Positions 1 through 7,908 of a DNA stretch of 64,000 bases are shown here, one piece after another (the first letter of the stretch is position 1; the number at the start of each line of letters is the position of its first letter). The translations under genes were made by a program, and so were the position numbers. Source of the DNA: Clostridium sp. OF09-36 (GTDB lineage: Bacteria; Bacillota; Clostridia; Lachnospirales; Lachnospiraceae); assembly GCF_003481985.1 (NCBI RefSeq), contig NZ_QUMD01000004.1:124001-188000 (forward strand), in the 5' to 3' direction. The notes under the pieces were generated by a model. That model was not told where the DNA came from and did no database searches. It saw only the letters and a list, made by a program, of their open reading frames with translations.

Positions 1-204
1 CACACCGATGCGAACAAGTCCATGATCAAAGAGGCTGTTGAGAAGATGTTCCCGGGAACCAAAGTTAAGAGTGTAAACACCATGAACAGCGAAGGCAAGA
101 ACAAGAGACGTGGTATGACCTTCGGCAAGACCGCTGCTACCAAGAAAGCTATCGTTCAGTTAACTGAGGACAGCAAAGAGATCGAGGTATTCGCAGGTCT
201 GTAG
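1..204 (+). CDS. rplW: 50S ribosomal protein L23, C-terminal part
   Basis: Only the last 67 residues are in the window; the reading frame is open to base 1. The lysine-rich tail with the NKRRGMTFGKTAATKKA stretch is typical of L23, a protein of the 50S exit-tunnel rim that contacts SRP and trigger factor. The next gene is rplB, as expected for the S10 operon, but the gap is over 200 bases instead of the usual few tens because a structured element follows the TAG stop directly. Confidence 0.93.
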   Translation, partial: HTDANKSMIKEAVEKMFPGTKVKSVNTMNSEGKNKRRGMTFGKTAATKKAIVQLTEDSKEIEVFAGL

Positions 205-300
205 GCATTGAGCACTTAATGAGTGCGCAGAGCACGAATTTAGTGCGAAAGCCCATCGCGAACCTTAGCGAGGCTGAAAGCCGAGCTTAGTTGAGCGATG
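204..300 (+). repeat. Paired tandem-GA hairpin element, copy A
   Basis: Two hairpins begin right after the rplW stop codon. The first spans 212-246 (GCAC outer stem, GA opposite GA inside) and is enclosed by a short GGC/GCC pairing. The second spans 254-300: CATCGC pairs with GCGATG, then a CTTAGC/GCTTAG helix with one T-T mismatch, then GA opposite GA, then GGC/GCC. The same design recurs at 5030-5147 with compensatory base changes. Function unknown; it would be transcribed between rplW and rplB. Confidence 0.7.
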
Positions 301-360
301 AAATGAAAAGAAACTATACGGCAGCCAGTGAAAAGAATATACTGCGCCGTGATAAAGAGA

Positions 361-396
361 TACACGCGAGTGCGTTGAAAACGCACGGACGTGTAC
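361..396 (+). other. Hairpin just upstream of rplB
   Basis: TACACG pairs with CGTGTA and GTGCGTT with AACGCAC, separated by a 3x3 internal loop (CGA opposite GGA), with a GAA terminal loop. It ends a few bases before the rplB Shine-Dalgarno sequence at 403-410, so it could affect rplB translation. This is a sequence-level reading only. Confidence 0.5.
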
Positions 397-418
397 GGAA
401 TTGAAAGGAGTTCAAGTC

Positions 419-1263
419 ATGGGAATAAAACATACAACCCATATACACCTTCCAGAAGACATATGACCGGTTCTGACTTCAGTGAGATCACCAAGTCCAC
501 CCCGGAGAAGTCTCTGGTTACTTCTTTAAAGAAGAATGCTGGCCGTAACAACCAGGGTAAGATCACCGTTAGACATCGTGGTGGCGGTTCCAGAAGAAAA
601 TACAGAATCATCGATTTCAAGAGAAACAGCAAGGATGGTATCCCGGCAACCGTTATCGGTATCGAGTACGATCCGAACAGAACTGCAAACATCGCACTGA
701 TCTGCTATGCAGACGGCGAGAAAGCTTATATCCTGGCTCCGGCTGGTTTAACCGACGGCATGAAGGTTATGAGCGGCGAGACTGCAGAGGCTAAAGTAGG
801 TAACTGCTTACCGCTGGCAAATATTCCGGTTGGTGCGCAGATTCATAATATTGAGCTGTATCCGGGCAAGGGTGGTCAGCTGGTTCGTTCCGCTGGTAAC
901 GCTGCTCAGCTTATGGCAAAAGAAGGCAAATATGCAACCTTAAGACTTCCTTCCGGCGAGATGAGAATGGTTCCGATCGTATGCCGCGCAACCATCGGTG
1001 TTGTTGGCAACGGCGAGCACAATCTTGTTAACCTTGGTAAGGCTGGTAGAAAACGTCATATGGGTATCCGTCCTACAGTTCGCGGTTCCGTTATGAACCC
1101 GAATGACCATCCACACGGTGGTGGTGAAGGTAAGACTGGTATCGGTCGTCCGGGTCCTTCTACTCCGTGGGGCAAGCCTGCTCTGGGTCTGAAGACCAGA
1201 AAGAAAAACAAGCAGTCTAATAAGCTGATTGTAAGAAGACGCGACGGCAAGACCATTAAATAA
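419..1263 (+). CDS. rplB: 50S ribosomal protein L2 (one base missing near the start)
   Basis: L2 is a primary 23S rRNA-binding protein needed for subunit association and the peptidyl transferase centre. The frame covers the whole family, including the C-terminal GVVMNPNDHPHGGGEG-like motif (here GSVMNPNDHPHGGGEGKTG). The natural start is ATG at 419 behind AAAGGAG (MGIK), but the frame is lost after the fourth codon: an A run at about 427-430 is one base short. Restoring one A gives MGIKTYNPYTPSRRHM and a 281-residue protein, the normal length. Without correction the frame would appear to start at a GTG at 391, giving a spurious N-terminus. I treat this as a homopolymer error, since L2 is essential. 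Confidence 0.93.
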
Positions 1264-1284
1264 TTCAAGGAGGATACAAAACCT

Positions 1285-1563
1285 ATGGCACGTTCATTAA
1301 AAAAAGGACCATTTGCAGATGCACACTTACTGAAAAAAGTTGATGCAATGAACGCAGCAGGACAGCATCAGGTAATCAAGACCTGGTCCCGCCGTTCCAC
1401 AATCTTCCCGCAGATGGTTGGACATACAATCGCAGTTCACGATGGCAGAAAGCATGTTCCGGTATATGTTACCGAGGATATGGTTGGCCACAAGCTGGGT
1501 GAGTTCGTAGCTACCAGAACTTACAGAGGACATGGAAAAGACGAGAAGAAATCCAAACGATAA
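1285..1563 (+). CDS. rpsS: 30S ribosomal protein S19
   Basis: A 92-residue protein starting MARSLKKGPF, the family signature, with the conserved WSRRSTIFPQMVGHTIAVHDG core that binds the head of 16S rRNA together with S13. AGGAGG lies 10 bases upstream. It follows rplB by 21 bases and precedes rplV in standard S10-operon order. Length and sequence are ordinary. Confidence 0.97.
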   Translation: MARSLKKGPFADAHLLKKVDAMNAAGQHQVIKTWSRRSTIFPQMVGHTIAVHDGRKHVPVYVTEDMVGHKLGEFVATRTYRGHGKDEKKSKR

Positions 1564-1593
1564 TCGTCAGGATTGAAAGGAGGTTAATTAGCA

Positions 1594-1980
1594 ATGGCTA
1601 AAGGACATAGAAGTCAGATTAAGAGAGAGAGAAATGCCCAGAAGGACACCAGACCGAGCGCAAAGTTATCTTACGCACGTGTTTCTGTTCAGAAGGCTTG
1701 CTTCGTATTAGATGCCATCAGAGGCAAAGATGTACAGACCGCACTTGGTATTGTAACTTACAACCCAAGATATGCTTCTTCTTTAATTAAAAAATTACTG
1801 GAATCTGCAATTGCTAATGCAGAGAACAACAACAACATGGATCCGGCAAAACTTTACGTAGAGGAGTGCTTTGCTAACAAGGGACCGACCATGAAGAGAG
1901 TAAAACCGAGAGCACAGGGCAGAGCTTACAGAATCGAAAAGAGAATGAGCCACATCACTGTTGTGCTGAATGAGAGATAA
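1594..1980 (+). CDS. rplV: 50S ribosomal protein L22
   Basis: 128 residues. L22 lines the peptide exit tunnel through its beta-hairpin; the conserved GRAYRIEKRMSHITVVL C-terminal motif is present, preceded by GPTMKRVKPRAQ. The Shine-Dalgarno AAAGGAGG precedes the ATG by about 10 bases. It lies between rpsS and rpsC as in other Firmicutes. Nothing unusual is seen. Confidence 0.97.
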   Translation: MAKGHRSQIKRERNAQKDTRPSAKLSYARVSVQKACFVLDAIRGKDVQTALGIVTYNPRYASSLIKKLLESAIANAENNNNMDPAKLYVEECFANKGPTMKRVKPRAQGRAYRIEKRMSHITVVLNER

Positions 1981-1992
1981 GAGGAGGCAATT

Positions 1993-2649
1993 ATGGGACA
2001 GAAAGTTAATCCGCACGGCTTAAGAGTCGGTGTTATTAAAGACTGGGATTCCAAGTGGTATGCAGAAGGCAACTTCGCTGATTGCCTCGTTGAGGATTAC
2101 AACATTCGTAAATTCCTCAAAAAGAAACTGTATAGCGCTGGCGTTTCCAAAATTGAGATTGAGAGAGCATCTGACAGAGTGAAGATCATCATCTTCACCG
2201 CTAAACCGGGTGTTGTAATCGGTAAGGGCGGCGCAGAGATCGAGAAGCTCAGAGGAGAGGTTCAGAAACTCACCGACAAGAGAGTATTTATTGACATCAA
2301 AGAAGTTAAGAGACCGGACCGCGATGCTCAGTTAGTAGCTGAGAACATCGCACAGCAGCTGGAAAACCGTGTTTCCTTCCGTCGTGCTATGAAGTCTACC
2401 ATGGGTCGTTCCATGAAGGCTGGCGTTAAGGGAATCAAGACCGCTGTTGGCGGACGTCTTGGCGGTGCTGATATCGCTCGTACCGAGTTCTACAGCGAGG
2501 GCACCATTCCGTTACAGACATTAAGAGCAGATATTGACTATGGTTTCGCTGAGGCAGATACCACCTACGGCAAGCTTGGCGTTAAGGTTTGGATCTACAA
2601 AGGCGAGGTACTTCCTACTAAGGGAAACAAGGAAGGGAGCGATAAATAA
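1993..2649 (+). CDS. rpsC: 30S ribosomal protein S3
   Basis: 218 residues starting MGQKVNPHGLRVG. The KH domain with GVVIGKGGAEIEKL lies near residues 70-90, and the C-terminal half holds the GRLGGADIARTE motif. S3 forms part of the mRNA entry site and its helicase function. Its TAA stop overlaps the rplP start by one base (TAATG), implying translational coupling. Confidence 0.97.
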   Translation: MGQKVNPHGLRVGVIKDWDSKWYAEGNFADCLVEDYNIRKFLKKKLYSAGVSKIEIERASDRVKIIIFTAKPGVVIGKGGAEIEKLRGEVQKLTDKRVFIDIKEVKRPDRDAQLVAENIAQQLENRVSFRRAMKSTMGRSMKAGVKGIKTAVGGRLGGADIARTEFYSEGTIPLQTLRADIDYGFAEADTTYGKLGVKVWIYKGEVLPTKGNKEGSDK

Positions 2650-3086
2650 TGTTAATGCCTAAGAGAGTAAAGCGCCGCAAACAGTTCCGTGGAACTATGA
2701 CCGGTAAGGCTTTAAGAGGAAATAAAATTAACTATGGTGAGTACGGTCTGGTTGCTACCGAGCCGTGCTGGATCAAATCTAACCAGATCGAGGCAGCCCG
2801 TGTTGCTATGACCCGTTACATCAAACGTGGTGGTAAAGTCTGGATCAAGATCTTCCCGGACAAACCGGTAACCGCTAAGCCGGCTGAGACCCGAATGGGT
2901 TCCGGTAAGGGCGCTCTGGAGTACTGGGTAGCAGTTGTTAAACCGGGCAGAGTAATGTTCGAGATCGCTGGTGTTCCGGAGGAGACCGCGCGTGAGGCAT
3001 TACGTCTTGCTATGCACAAGTTACCATGCAAATGTAAGATTGCTGCTAAAGCAGATTTAGAAGGCGGTGATAACAGTGAAAACTAA
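2649..3086 (+). CDS. rplP: 50S ribosomal protein L16
   Basis: 145 residues starting MLMPKRVKRRKQFRG, the family signature; the RMGSGKGALEYWVAVVKPGR segment that lies near the A-site tRNA elbow is present. The ATG overlaps the rpsC stop. The C-terminus overlaps the rpmC start by 11 bases. The family often carries a slightly variable tail, as here. Confidence 0.96.
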   Translation: MLMPKRVKRRKQFRGTMTGKALRGNKINYGEYGLVATEPCWIKSNQIEAARVAMTRYIKRGGKVWIKIFPDKPVTAKPAETRMGSGKGALEYWVAVVKPGRVMFEIAGVPEETAREALRLAMHKLPCKCKIAAKADLEGGDNSEN

Positions 3087-3282
3087 TAAATTCGTAGAAG
3101 GTTTAAAGGCAAAATCAGCGGCTGAGTTACAGGAAGAATTAGTAGCTGCAAAGAAAGAACTTTTCAACTTAAGATTCCAGAATGCAACCAACCAGTTAGA
3201 TAATACCAGCAGAATCAAAGAGGTTCGCAAGAATATCGCTAGAATTCAGACTGTTATTACAGAGAAATCTAAACTGGCTTAA
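3076..3282 (+). CDS. rpmC: 50S ribosomal protein L29
   Basis: 68 residues with the two-helix L29 pattern (ELQEELVAAKKELFNLRFQNATNQLDN). I chose GTG 3076 (MKTNKFVEG): an AAGGCGGTG Shine-Dalgarno lies 8 bases upstream, whereas the alternative GTG at 3067 sits inside that site. L29 sits at the tunnel exit next to L23. The overlap with rplP suggests coupled translation. Confidence 0.94.
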   Translation: MKTNKFVEGLKAKSAAELQEELVAAKKELFNLRFQNATNQLDNTSRIKEVRKNIARIQTVITEKSKLA

Positions 3283-3304
3283 GGTTTGAAAGGAGAACAT
3301 GACC

Positions 3305-3559
3305 GTGGAAAGAAATTTAAGAAAAACCCGCGTAGGTAAAGTCGTAAGCGACAAGATGGACAAGACCATCGTTGTAGCAATCGAGGACCACATCAAACAT
3401 CCTTTATACGGCAAGATCGTAAAAAAGACCGTTAAGTTAAAAGCTCATGACGAGAACAACGAGTGCGGCAAGGGTGATACCGTTAAAGTTATGGAAACCA
3501 GACCGCTGTCCAAGGACAAGAGATGGAGACTGGTTGAGATTATCGAGAAGGCTAAATAA
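3305..3559 (+). CDS. rpsQ: 30S ribosomal protein S17
   Basis: 84 residues with the OB-fold core (RVGKVVSDKMDKTIVVAIE, then HPLYGKIVKKT). GTG 3305 (MERNLRKTRVG) is 9 bases from AGGAG; the ATG two codons earlier at 3299 is only 3 bases from it, so the GTG is the better start. S17 binds 16S rRNA early in assembly. Standard spc/S10 junction order. Confidence 0.94.
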   Translation: MERNLRKTRVGKVVSDKMDKTIVVAIEDHIKHPLYGKIVKKTVKLKAHDENNECGKGDTVKVMETRPLSKDKRWRLVEIIEKAK

Positions 3560-3583
3560 GTTATCCAGGAAGGAGTATCAGGC

Positions 3584-3952
3584 ATGATTCAGCAGGAAAC
3601 CAGACTGAAGGTTGCTGATAACACCGGAGCAAAAGAGTTACTTTGCATCCGTGTTATGGGTGGCTCTACAAGAAGATATGCTAACATTGGTGATGTAATC
3701 GTCGCTTCCGTTAAAGATGCAACACCAGGTGGCGTTGTAAAGAAAGGCGATGTTGTTAAGGCCGTTGTTGTTCGTTCCGTTAAGGGCGCACGCAGAAAAG
3801 ACGGTTCTTATATCAAGTTCGATGAGAACGCAGCAGTTATTATCAAAGATGACAAGACCCCAAGAGGAACCCGTATCTTTGGACCGGTAGCAAGAGAATT
3901 ACGTGAGAAGCAGTTCATGAAGATCGTATCTCTGGCTCCGGAAGTACTGTAA
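3584..3952 (+). CDS. rplN: 50S ribosomal protein L14
   Basis: 122 residues, the usual length. The family start MIQQETRLKVADNTGAKE and the RKDGSYIKFDENAAVII and TRIFGPVARELR motifs are all present. L14 forms an intersubunit bridge and is the docking site for RsfS. AGGAAGGAG lies upstream. The gene opens the spc section of the operon. Confidence 0.97.
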   Translation: MIQQETRLKVADNTGAKELLCIRVMGGSTRRYANIGDVIVASVKDATPGGVVKKGDVVKAVVVRSVKGARRKDGSYIKFDENAAVIIKDDKTPRGTRIFGPVARELREKQFMKIVSLAPEVL

Positions 3953-3965
3953 GGAGGTATTGGCT

Positions 3966-4265
3966 GTGCAGAAAATTAAAAAAGACGACCTGGTAAAGGT
4001 TATCGCAGGTAAAGATAAAGACAAAACCGGTAAAGTCCTGAGCGTTAAGGGCGGTAAAGTTCTGGTTGAGGGCTGCAACATGGTTACCAAGCACTCCAAA
4101 CCGAACGCTGCAAACCCGCAGGGCGGCATCGTAAATCAGGAAGCAGCAATGGATATTTCCAACGTTATGCTGGTTGTTGATGGCAAAGCTACCCGTGTTG
4201 GCTTTGAAGTAAAAGATGGTAAGAAAGTCCGCGTTGCTAAGGCAACCGGTAAAGTAATCGACTAA
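3966..4265 (+). CDS. rplX: 50S ribosomal protein L24
   Basis: 99 residues with the KOW motif near the start (DLVKVIAGKDKDKTGKVLSV) and the HSKPNAANPQGGIV motif. GTG 3966 (MQKIKKDD) is preferred because it is 8 bases from AAGGAGG; the TTG at 3960 is only 2 bases away. L24 is an initiator of 50S assembly. It directly precedes rplE. Confidence 0.94.
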   Translation: MQKIKKDDLVKVIAGKDKDKTGKVLSVKGGKVLVEGCNMVTKHSKPNAANPQGGIVNQEAAMDISNVMLVVDGKATRVGFEVKDGKKVRVAKATGKVID

Positions 4266-4288
4266 TTGCAGAGAGGAGGAACAGAGAG

Positions 4289-4828
4289 TTGGCTAGATTA
4301 AAAGAACAGTATCAGAGCGAGATGGTTGACGCACTGATTAAGAAATTTGGTTACAAGAACATCATGGAAGTCCCGAAGCTTGATAAGATCGTTATCAACA
4401 TGGGCGTTGGTGAGGCAAAAGACAATGCTAAGGTTCTGGATTCTGCAGTTAGAGATTTAGAGCTGATTACCGGACAGAAAGCAGTTACCACTAAGGCTAA
4501 AAAGTCCGTTGCAAACTTCAAGATCAGAGAAGGTATGCCGATCGGATGTAAAGTTACCCTTCGTGGTGAGAAGATGTACGAGTTCGTTGATCGTCTGATC
4601 AACCTGGCTCTGCCGCGTGTACGTGACTTCCGCGGTGTTAACCCGAACGCATTTGATGGCAGAGGTAACTACGCTCTGGGTATCAAAGAGCAGTTGATCT
4701 TCCCTGAGATTGAATACGATAAAGTTGACAAGGTAAGAGGTATGGATATCATCTTCGTTACCACTGCCAAGACTGATGAAGAAGCTCGTGAACTTTTGAC
4801 ATTATTCAATATGCCATTTGCAAAATAA
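4289..4828 (+). CDS. rplE: 50S ribosomal protein L5
   Basis: 179 residues, full length, starting at TTG behind GAGGAGG. L5 binds 5S rRNA in the central protuberance and contacts the P-site tRNA. The VPKLDKIVINMGVGEA and FDGRGNYALGIKEQLIFPEI motifs are family hallmarks. It is followed 15 bases later by rpsZ. Confidence 0.97.
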   Translation: MARLKEQYQSEMVDALIKKFGYKNIMEVPKLDKIVINMGVGEAKDNAKVLDSAVRDLELITGQKAVTTKAKKSVANFKIREGMPIGCKVTLRGEKMYEFVDRLINLALPRVRDFRGVNPNAFDGRGNYALGIKEQLIFPEIEYDKVDKVRGMDIIFVTTAKTDEEARELLTLFNMPFAK

Positions 4829-4843
4829 CAGGAGGAAAGATCC

Positions 4844-5029
4844 ATGGCTAAGACTTCAATGAAGATTAAGCAGCAGCGTCCGGCGAAGTTCTCCACCAGA
4901 GAGTACAATCGTTGCAGAATCTGTGGACGTCCGCATGCATATTTAAGAAAGTACGGCATCTGCCGTATCTGCTTCCGTGAGCTGGCATATAAGGGCCAGA
5001 TCCCGGGTGTTAAGAAGGCAAGCTGGTAG
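4844..5029 (+). CDS. rpsZ: 30S ribosomal protein S14, zinc-binding type
   Basis: 61 residues, the short zinc-ribbon form of S14 (rpsN1/rpsZ) typical of Gram-positive spc operons. The four cysteines form two pairs, CRICG and CRICF, spaced by 12 residues, which would hold one zinc. The tail GQIPGVKKASW is conserved. Its TAG stop is followed immediately by a structured element and a 265-base gap before rpsH, which is unusually long. Confidence 0.96.
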   Translation: MAKTSMKIKQQRPAKFSTREYNRCRICGRPHAYLRKYGICRICFRELAYKGQIPGVKKASW

Positions 5030-5147
5030 GCCGAAAGCAACTTAGCGAGCCCAAGCCGCAAGGCGTTGGGCAAGCTTAGTGCGAGGCCCGTCACGAACCT
5101 TAGCGAATGCAAGCTGTAAAGCGCAGCATGAGCTTAGTTGAGTGACG
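5030..5147 (+). repeat. Paired tandem-GA hairpin element, copy B
   Basis: Directly after the rpsZ stop are two hairpins built like those at 204-300. The first (about 5030-5087) has ACTTAGC against GCTTAGT and a GCCCAA/TTGGGC apical stem. The second (5089-5147) has CGTCAC/GTGACG where copy A has CATCGC/GCGATG, and ATGC/GCAT where copy A has GGC/GCC. The inner motifs GAACCTTAGCGA and GAGCTTAGTTGA are identical in both copies. Stem changes with retained pairing support a real RNA structure. Confidence 0.7.
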
Positions 5148-5194
5148 TTGTAGCCCGTGTGAGAATACAGGCAACGCAATCAGTGATGTCCCTC

Positions 5195-5238
5195 CCGAAA
5201 CTTATAAGCCCCCCTGTGGTTCCTGTAAGTTTCGAAGG
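5195..5238 (+). other. Inverted repeat between rpsZ and rpsH
   Basis: CGAAACTTA and TAAGTTTCG form a 9-base-pair stem around a C-rich loop, about 60 bases upstream of the rpsH start. There is no T tract, so it is not an ordinary terminator. With the preceding hairpin pair it fills most of the gap. Function unknown. Confidence 0.45.
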
Positions 5239-5294
5239 AGTGAGGTCCAACAAAAAGGAAACCAACTAACAATATTAAGGAGGAATTATCCATC

Positions 5295-5696
5295 ATGACT
5301 ATGAGTGATCCGATCGCAGATATGCTTACAAGAATCCGTAACGCAAACACTGCTAAACATGACACTGTTGACGTACCGTCTTCCAAGATGAAACTTGCTA
5401 TCGCAGACATCCTGGTAAAAGAGGGTTACATTGCAAAATACGATATCGTTGAGGACGGCGCATTCAAGACCATCCGCATCACCTTAAAGTACGGTGCAGA
5501 TAAGAATGAGAAGATCATCAGCGGCATCAAGAGAATTTCCAAACCGGGTCTGCGTGTATACGCTAACAAAGAGGACCTTCCGAGAGTACTTGGCGGTCTG
5601 GGAATCGCAATCATTTCTACCAACCAGGGCGTTATCACCGATAAGGAAGCACGTCGTCTGGGCGTAGGCGGAGAGGTATTAGCATTCGTTTGGTAA
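5295..5696 (+). CDS. rpsH: 30S ribosomal protein S8
   Basis: 133 residues, standard length. It begins MTMSDPIADMLTRIRNA and ends with the conserved GVGGEVLAFVW. S8 binds helix 21 of 16S rRNA and in enterobacteria regulates the spc operon by binding mRNA near L5; whether this occurs here is unknown. AAGGAGG precedes the ATG. Confidence 0.97.
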   Translation: MTMSDPIADMLTRIRNANTAKHDTVDVPSSKMKLAIADILVKEGYIAKYDIVEDGAFKTIRITLKYGADKNEKIISGIKRISKPGLRVYANKEDLPRVLGGLGIAIISTNQGVITDKEARRLGVGGEVLAFVW

Positions 5697-5741
5697 TTCG
5701 TTGCCACGAAGCTACTTCTATATATTATGTAACTGAAAACA

Positions 5742-5762
5742 GAAAACGCACAGAGCGTTTTC
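5742..5762 (+). other. Small hairpin between rpsH and rplF
   Basis: GAAAACGC and GCGTTTTC pair across a 5-base loop in the 93-base gap upstream of rplF. No T tract follows, so simple termination is unlikely; it may be an mRNA processing or stability feature. Confidence 0.4.
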
Positions 5763-5789
5763 CGAAAATTTAAGTAGGAGGTAAATGGC

Positions 5790-6332
5790 ATGTCACGTAT
5801 CGGAAGAATGCCAATCGCAATCCCGGCAGGCGTAACTGTAACGATTGCAGAGAATAATAAAGTGACTGTAAAAGGTCCTAAGGGAACCCTTGAGAGAGAG
5901 TTACCGGTAGAGATGGACATCAAGGAAGAAGATGGACATATTGTTGTAACCAGACCGAATGACTTAAAGAAGATGAAATCTTTACATGGTCTGACCAGAA
6001 CCCTGATCAACAACATGGTAGTTGGTGTTACCGCTGGCTACGAGAAAGTTCTGGAAGTAAACGGTGTAGGTTACAGAGCATCTAAGCAGGGCAAGAAATT
6101 AACCCTTAACCTGGGCTACTCCCATCCGGTAGAGATGGAAGATCCGGAAGGTCTTGAGACTGTTCTGGACGGCCAGAATAAGATCACGGTTAAAGGTATC
6201 GATAAAGAAAAAGTTGGCCAGTACGCTGCAGAGATCAGAGATAAGAGAAGACCTGAGCCGTATAAGGGCAAGGGTATCAAGTATGCTGATGAGACTATCA
6301 GACGTAAAGTTGGTAAGACTGGTAAGAAATAA
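5790..6332 (+). CDS. rplF: 50S ribosomal protein L6
   Basis: 180 residues with the two L6 repeats; start MSRIGRMPIAIPAGV and the C-terminal KRRPEPYKGKGIKYADE motif are diagnostic. L6 lies near the sarcin-ricin loop and the factor-binding site. AGTAGGAGG is upstream. Gene order rpsH-rplF-rplR-rpsE is conserved. Confidence 0.97.
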   Translation: MSRIGRMPIAIPAGVTVTIAENNKVTVKGPKGTLERELPVEMDIKEEDGHIVVTRPNDLKKMKSLHGLTRTLINNMVVGVTAGYEKVLEVNGVGYRASKQGKKLTLNLGYSHPVEMEDPEGLETVLDGQNKITVKGIDKEKVGQYAAEIRDKRRPEPYKGKGIKYADETIRRKVGKTGKK

Positions 6333-6349
6333 TTAAGGAGAGTACAAAG

Positions 6350-6718
6350 ATGGTTAGTAAGAAATCAAGAAGCGAAATTCGCGTTAAAAAGCATACCAGA
6401 TTACGTAATCGCTTTGCAGGTACTGCAGAGAGACCGCGTCTGGCTGTTTTCAGAAGTAATAATCATATGTATGCTCAGATTATTGACGACACAGTCGGCA
6501 ATACTCTGGTAGCAGCATCCACTAATGAGAAGGCAGTTAAGGCTGAGCTTGAGCACACCAATGATACTGCAGCAGCAACCTATGTTGGAACTCTGATCGC
6601 TAAGAGAGCTCTGGAGAAGGGTATTGAGGAAGTCGTTTTCGATAGAGGCGGTTTCATTTACCAGGGTAAGATCCAGGCACTTGCAGACGCAGCTCGTGAA
6701 GCTGGTCTGAAATTCTAG
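6350..6718 (+). CDS. rplR: 50S ribosomal protein L18
   Basis: 122 residues. L18 carries 5S rRNA into the ribosome together with L5; the TAERPRLAVFRSNNHMYAQIID segment and the closing AREAGLKF are typical. It starts behind AAGGAGAG and is 17 bases from rplF. Nothing unusual. Confidence 0.97.
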   Translation: MVSKKSRSEIRVKKHTRLRNRFAGTAERPRLAVFRSNNHMYAQIIDDTVGNTLVAASTNEKAVKAELEHTNDTAAATYVGTLIAKRALEKGIEEVVFDRGGFIYQGKIQALADAAREAGLKF

Positions 6719-6734
6719 TAGAGAGGAGAACGGC

Positions 6735-7244
6735 ATGAAGCGTACAATTATTGACCCAAGTCAGTTTGAATTAAATGACAATGTAGTAGCAATCAAGCGT
6801 GTATCTAAAACCGTAAAAGGTGGACGTACCATGAGATTCTCTGCTCTGGTAGTAGTAGGTGATGGCAATGGTCACGTAGGTGCAGGTCTTGGTAAAGCTG
6901 GTGAGGTTCCGGAAGCAATCCGCAAAGGAAGAGAAGCAGCTATGAAGAACCTGGTAGAGATCCCGGTTGACGAGAACAAGAGTATCCCGCACGACCACAT
7001 CTGCAAGTTCGGCAGCTCTTCTGTACTGTTAAAGAAGGCTCCGGAAGGTACCGGTATCATCGCTGGTGGTCCGGCTCGTTCCGTACTGGAGCTTGCTGGT
7101 ATCAAGAACATCCGTGCTAAGTCTTTAGGCTCCAACAACAAGACCAACGTTGTTCTTGCAGTGATCAACGGTCTGACTCAGCTTAAGACTCCGGAAGAGT
7201 ATGCAAAACTTCGCGGCAAATCTGTTGAAGAGATCTTAGGCTAA
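6735..7244 (+). CDS. rpsE: 30S ribosomal protein S5
   Basis: 169 residues. The double-stranded-RNA-binding-like N-terminal domain (VVAIKRVSKTVKGGRTMRFSA) and the GHVGAGLGKAGEVPEAIRK motif are present. S5 acts in decoding fidelity and helicase function at the mRNA entrance. GAGAGGAGA lies upstream of the ATG. Confidence 0.97.
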   Translation: MKRTIIDPSQFELNDNVVAIKRVSKTVKGGRTMRFSALVVVGDGNGHVGAGLGKAGEVPEAIRKGREAAMKNLVEIPVDENKSIPHDHICKFGSSSVLLKKAPEGTGIIAGGPARSVLELAGIKNIRAKSLGSNNKTNVVLAVINGLTQLKTPEEYAKLRGKSVEEILG

Positions 7245-7257
7245 GGAGGGTAATGAA

Positions 7258-7440
7258 ATGGCAGAGAAGTTAAAAGTAACGTTAGTCAAATCCCCGATCG
7301 GTGCTATCCCGAAGCAGAAAGCTACCGTAGAGGCTCTGGGCCTGAAGAAACTCAACAAGACTGTTGAGCTTCCGGATAACGAGGCTGTCAGAGGTATGAT
7401 CTGGCACGTAAAGCATTTAGTTAAGGTAGAAGAAATCTAA
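7258..7440 (+). CDS. rpmD: 50S ribosomal protein L30
   Basis: 60 residues, the short bacterial form, with the core KVTLVKSPIGAIPKQKATVEALGL. The start ATG follows AAGGAGGG by 5-6 bases and 13 bases after rpsE. L30 is absent from some bacteria; here it is present and in the usual place. Confidence 0.96.
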   Translation: MAEKLKVTLVKSPIGAIPKQKATVEALGLKKLNKTVELPDNEAVRGMIWHVKHLVKVEEI

Positions 7441-7466
7441 TTATAGAAGTAAGGAGGTGCAGTGCA

Positions 7467-7907
7467 ATGGATTTATCCAATTTACAGCCTGCTGTAGGTT
7501 CTAAGCATAGTGATAATTTCAGAAGAGGACGCGGTCACGCTTCCGGAAACGGTAAAACCGCTGGTAAGGGCCACAAGGGTCAGAAAGCACGTTCTGGCGC
7601 ACCGAGACCTGGTTTCGAGGGTGGCCAGATGCCGTTATACAGACGTCTCCCGAAGAGAGGCTTCAAGAATCGTAACACCAAAGTTATCGTTGGTATCAAC
7701 GTAAGCGCTTTAGAGTGCTTCGAGAACGATGCAGTTGTTACTGTTGAGACTCTTCTTGAGAGCGGAATCGTTAAGAATCCGAGAGATGGCGTTAAGATCC
7801 TGGGTAACGGAGAACTGACCAAAAAGCTGACCGTAAAGGCAGATGCATTCAGTGAGGGTGCAAAGGCTAAGATTGAAGCTTTAGGTGGAACCTGCGAGGT
7901 GATCTAA
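7467..7907 (+). CDS. rplO: 50S ribosomal protein L15
   Basis: 146 residues. The glycine-rich N-terminal arm (RRGRGHASGNGKTAGKGHKGQ) and FEGGQMPLYRRLPKRGF motif are diagnostic. L15 is a late-assembly protein of the 50S. It ends one base before the secY start codon, so the two are likely to be translationally coupled. Confidence 0.97.
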   Translation: MDLSNLQPAVGSKHSDNFRRGRGHASGNGKTAGKGHKGQKARSGAPRPGFEGGQMPLYRRLPKRGFKNRNTKVIVGINVSALECFENDAVVTVETLLESGIVKNPRDGVKILGNGELTKKLTVKADAFSEGAKAKIEALGGTCEVI

Positions 7908-7908
7908 T

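Noticed and set aside
391..419. GTG at 391 as the start of rplB
   Set aside because: It adds nine residues that do not belong to L2 and comes before the ribosome-binding site. It is open only because one A is missing after the true ATG at 419.
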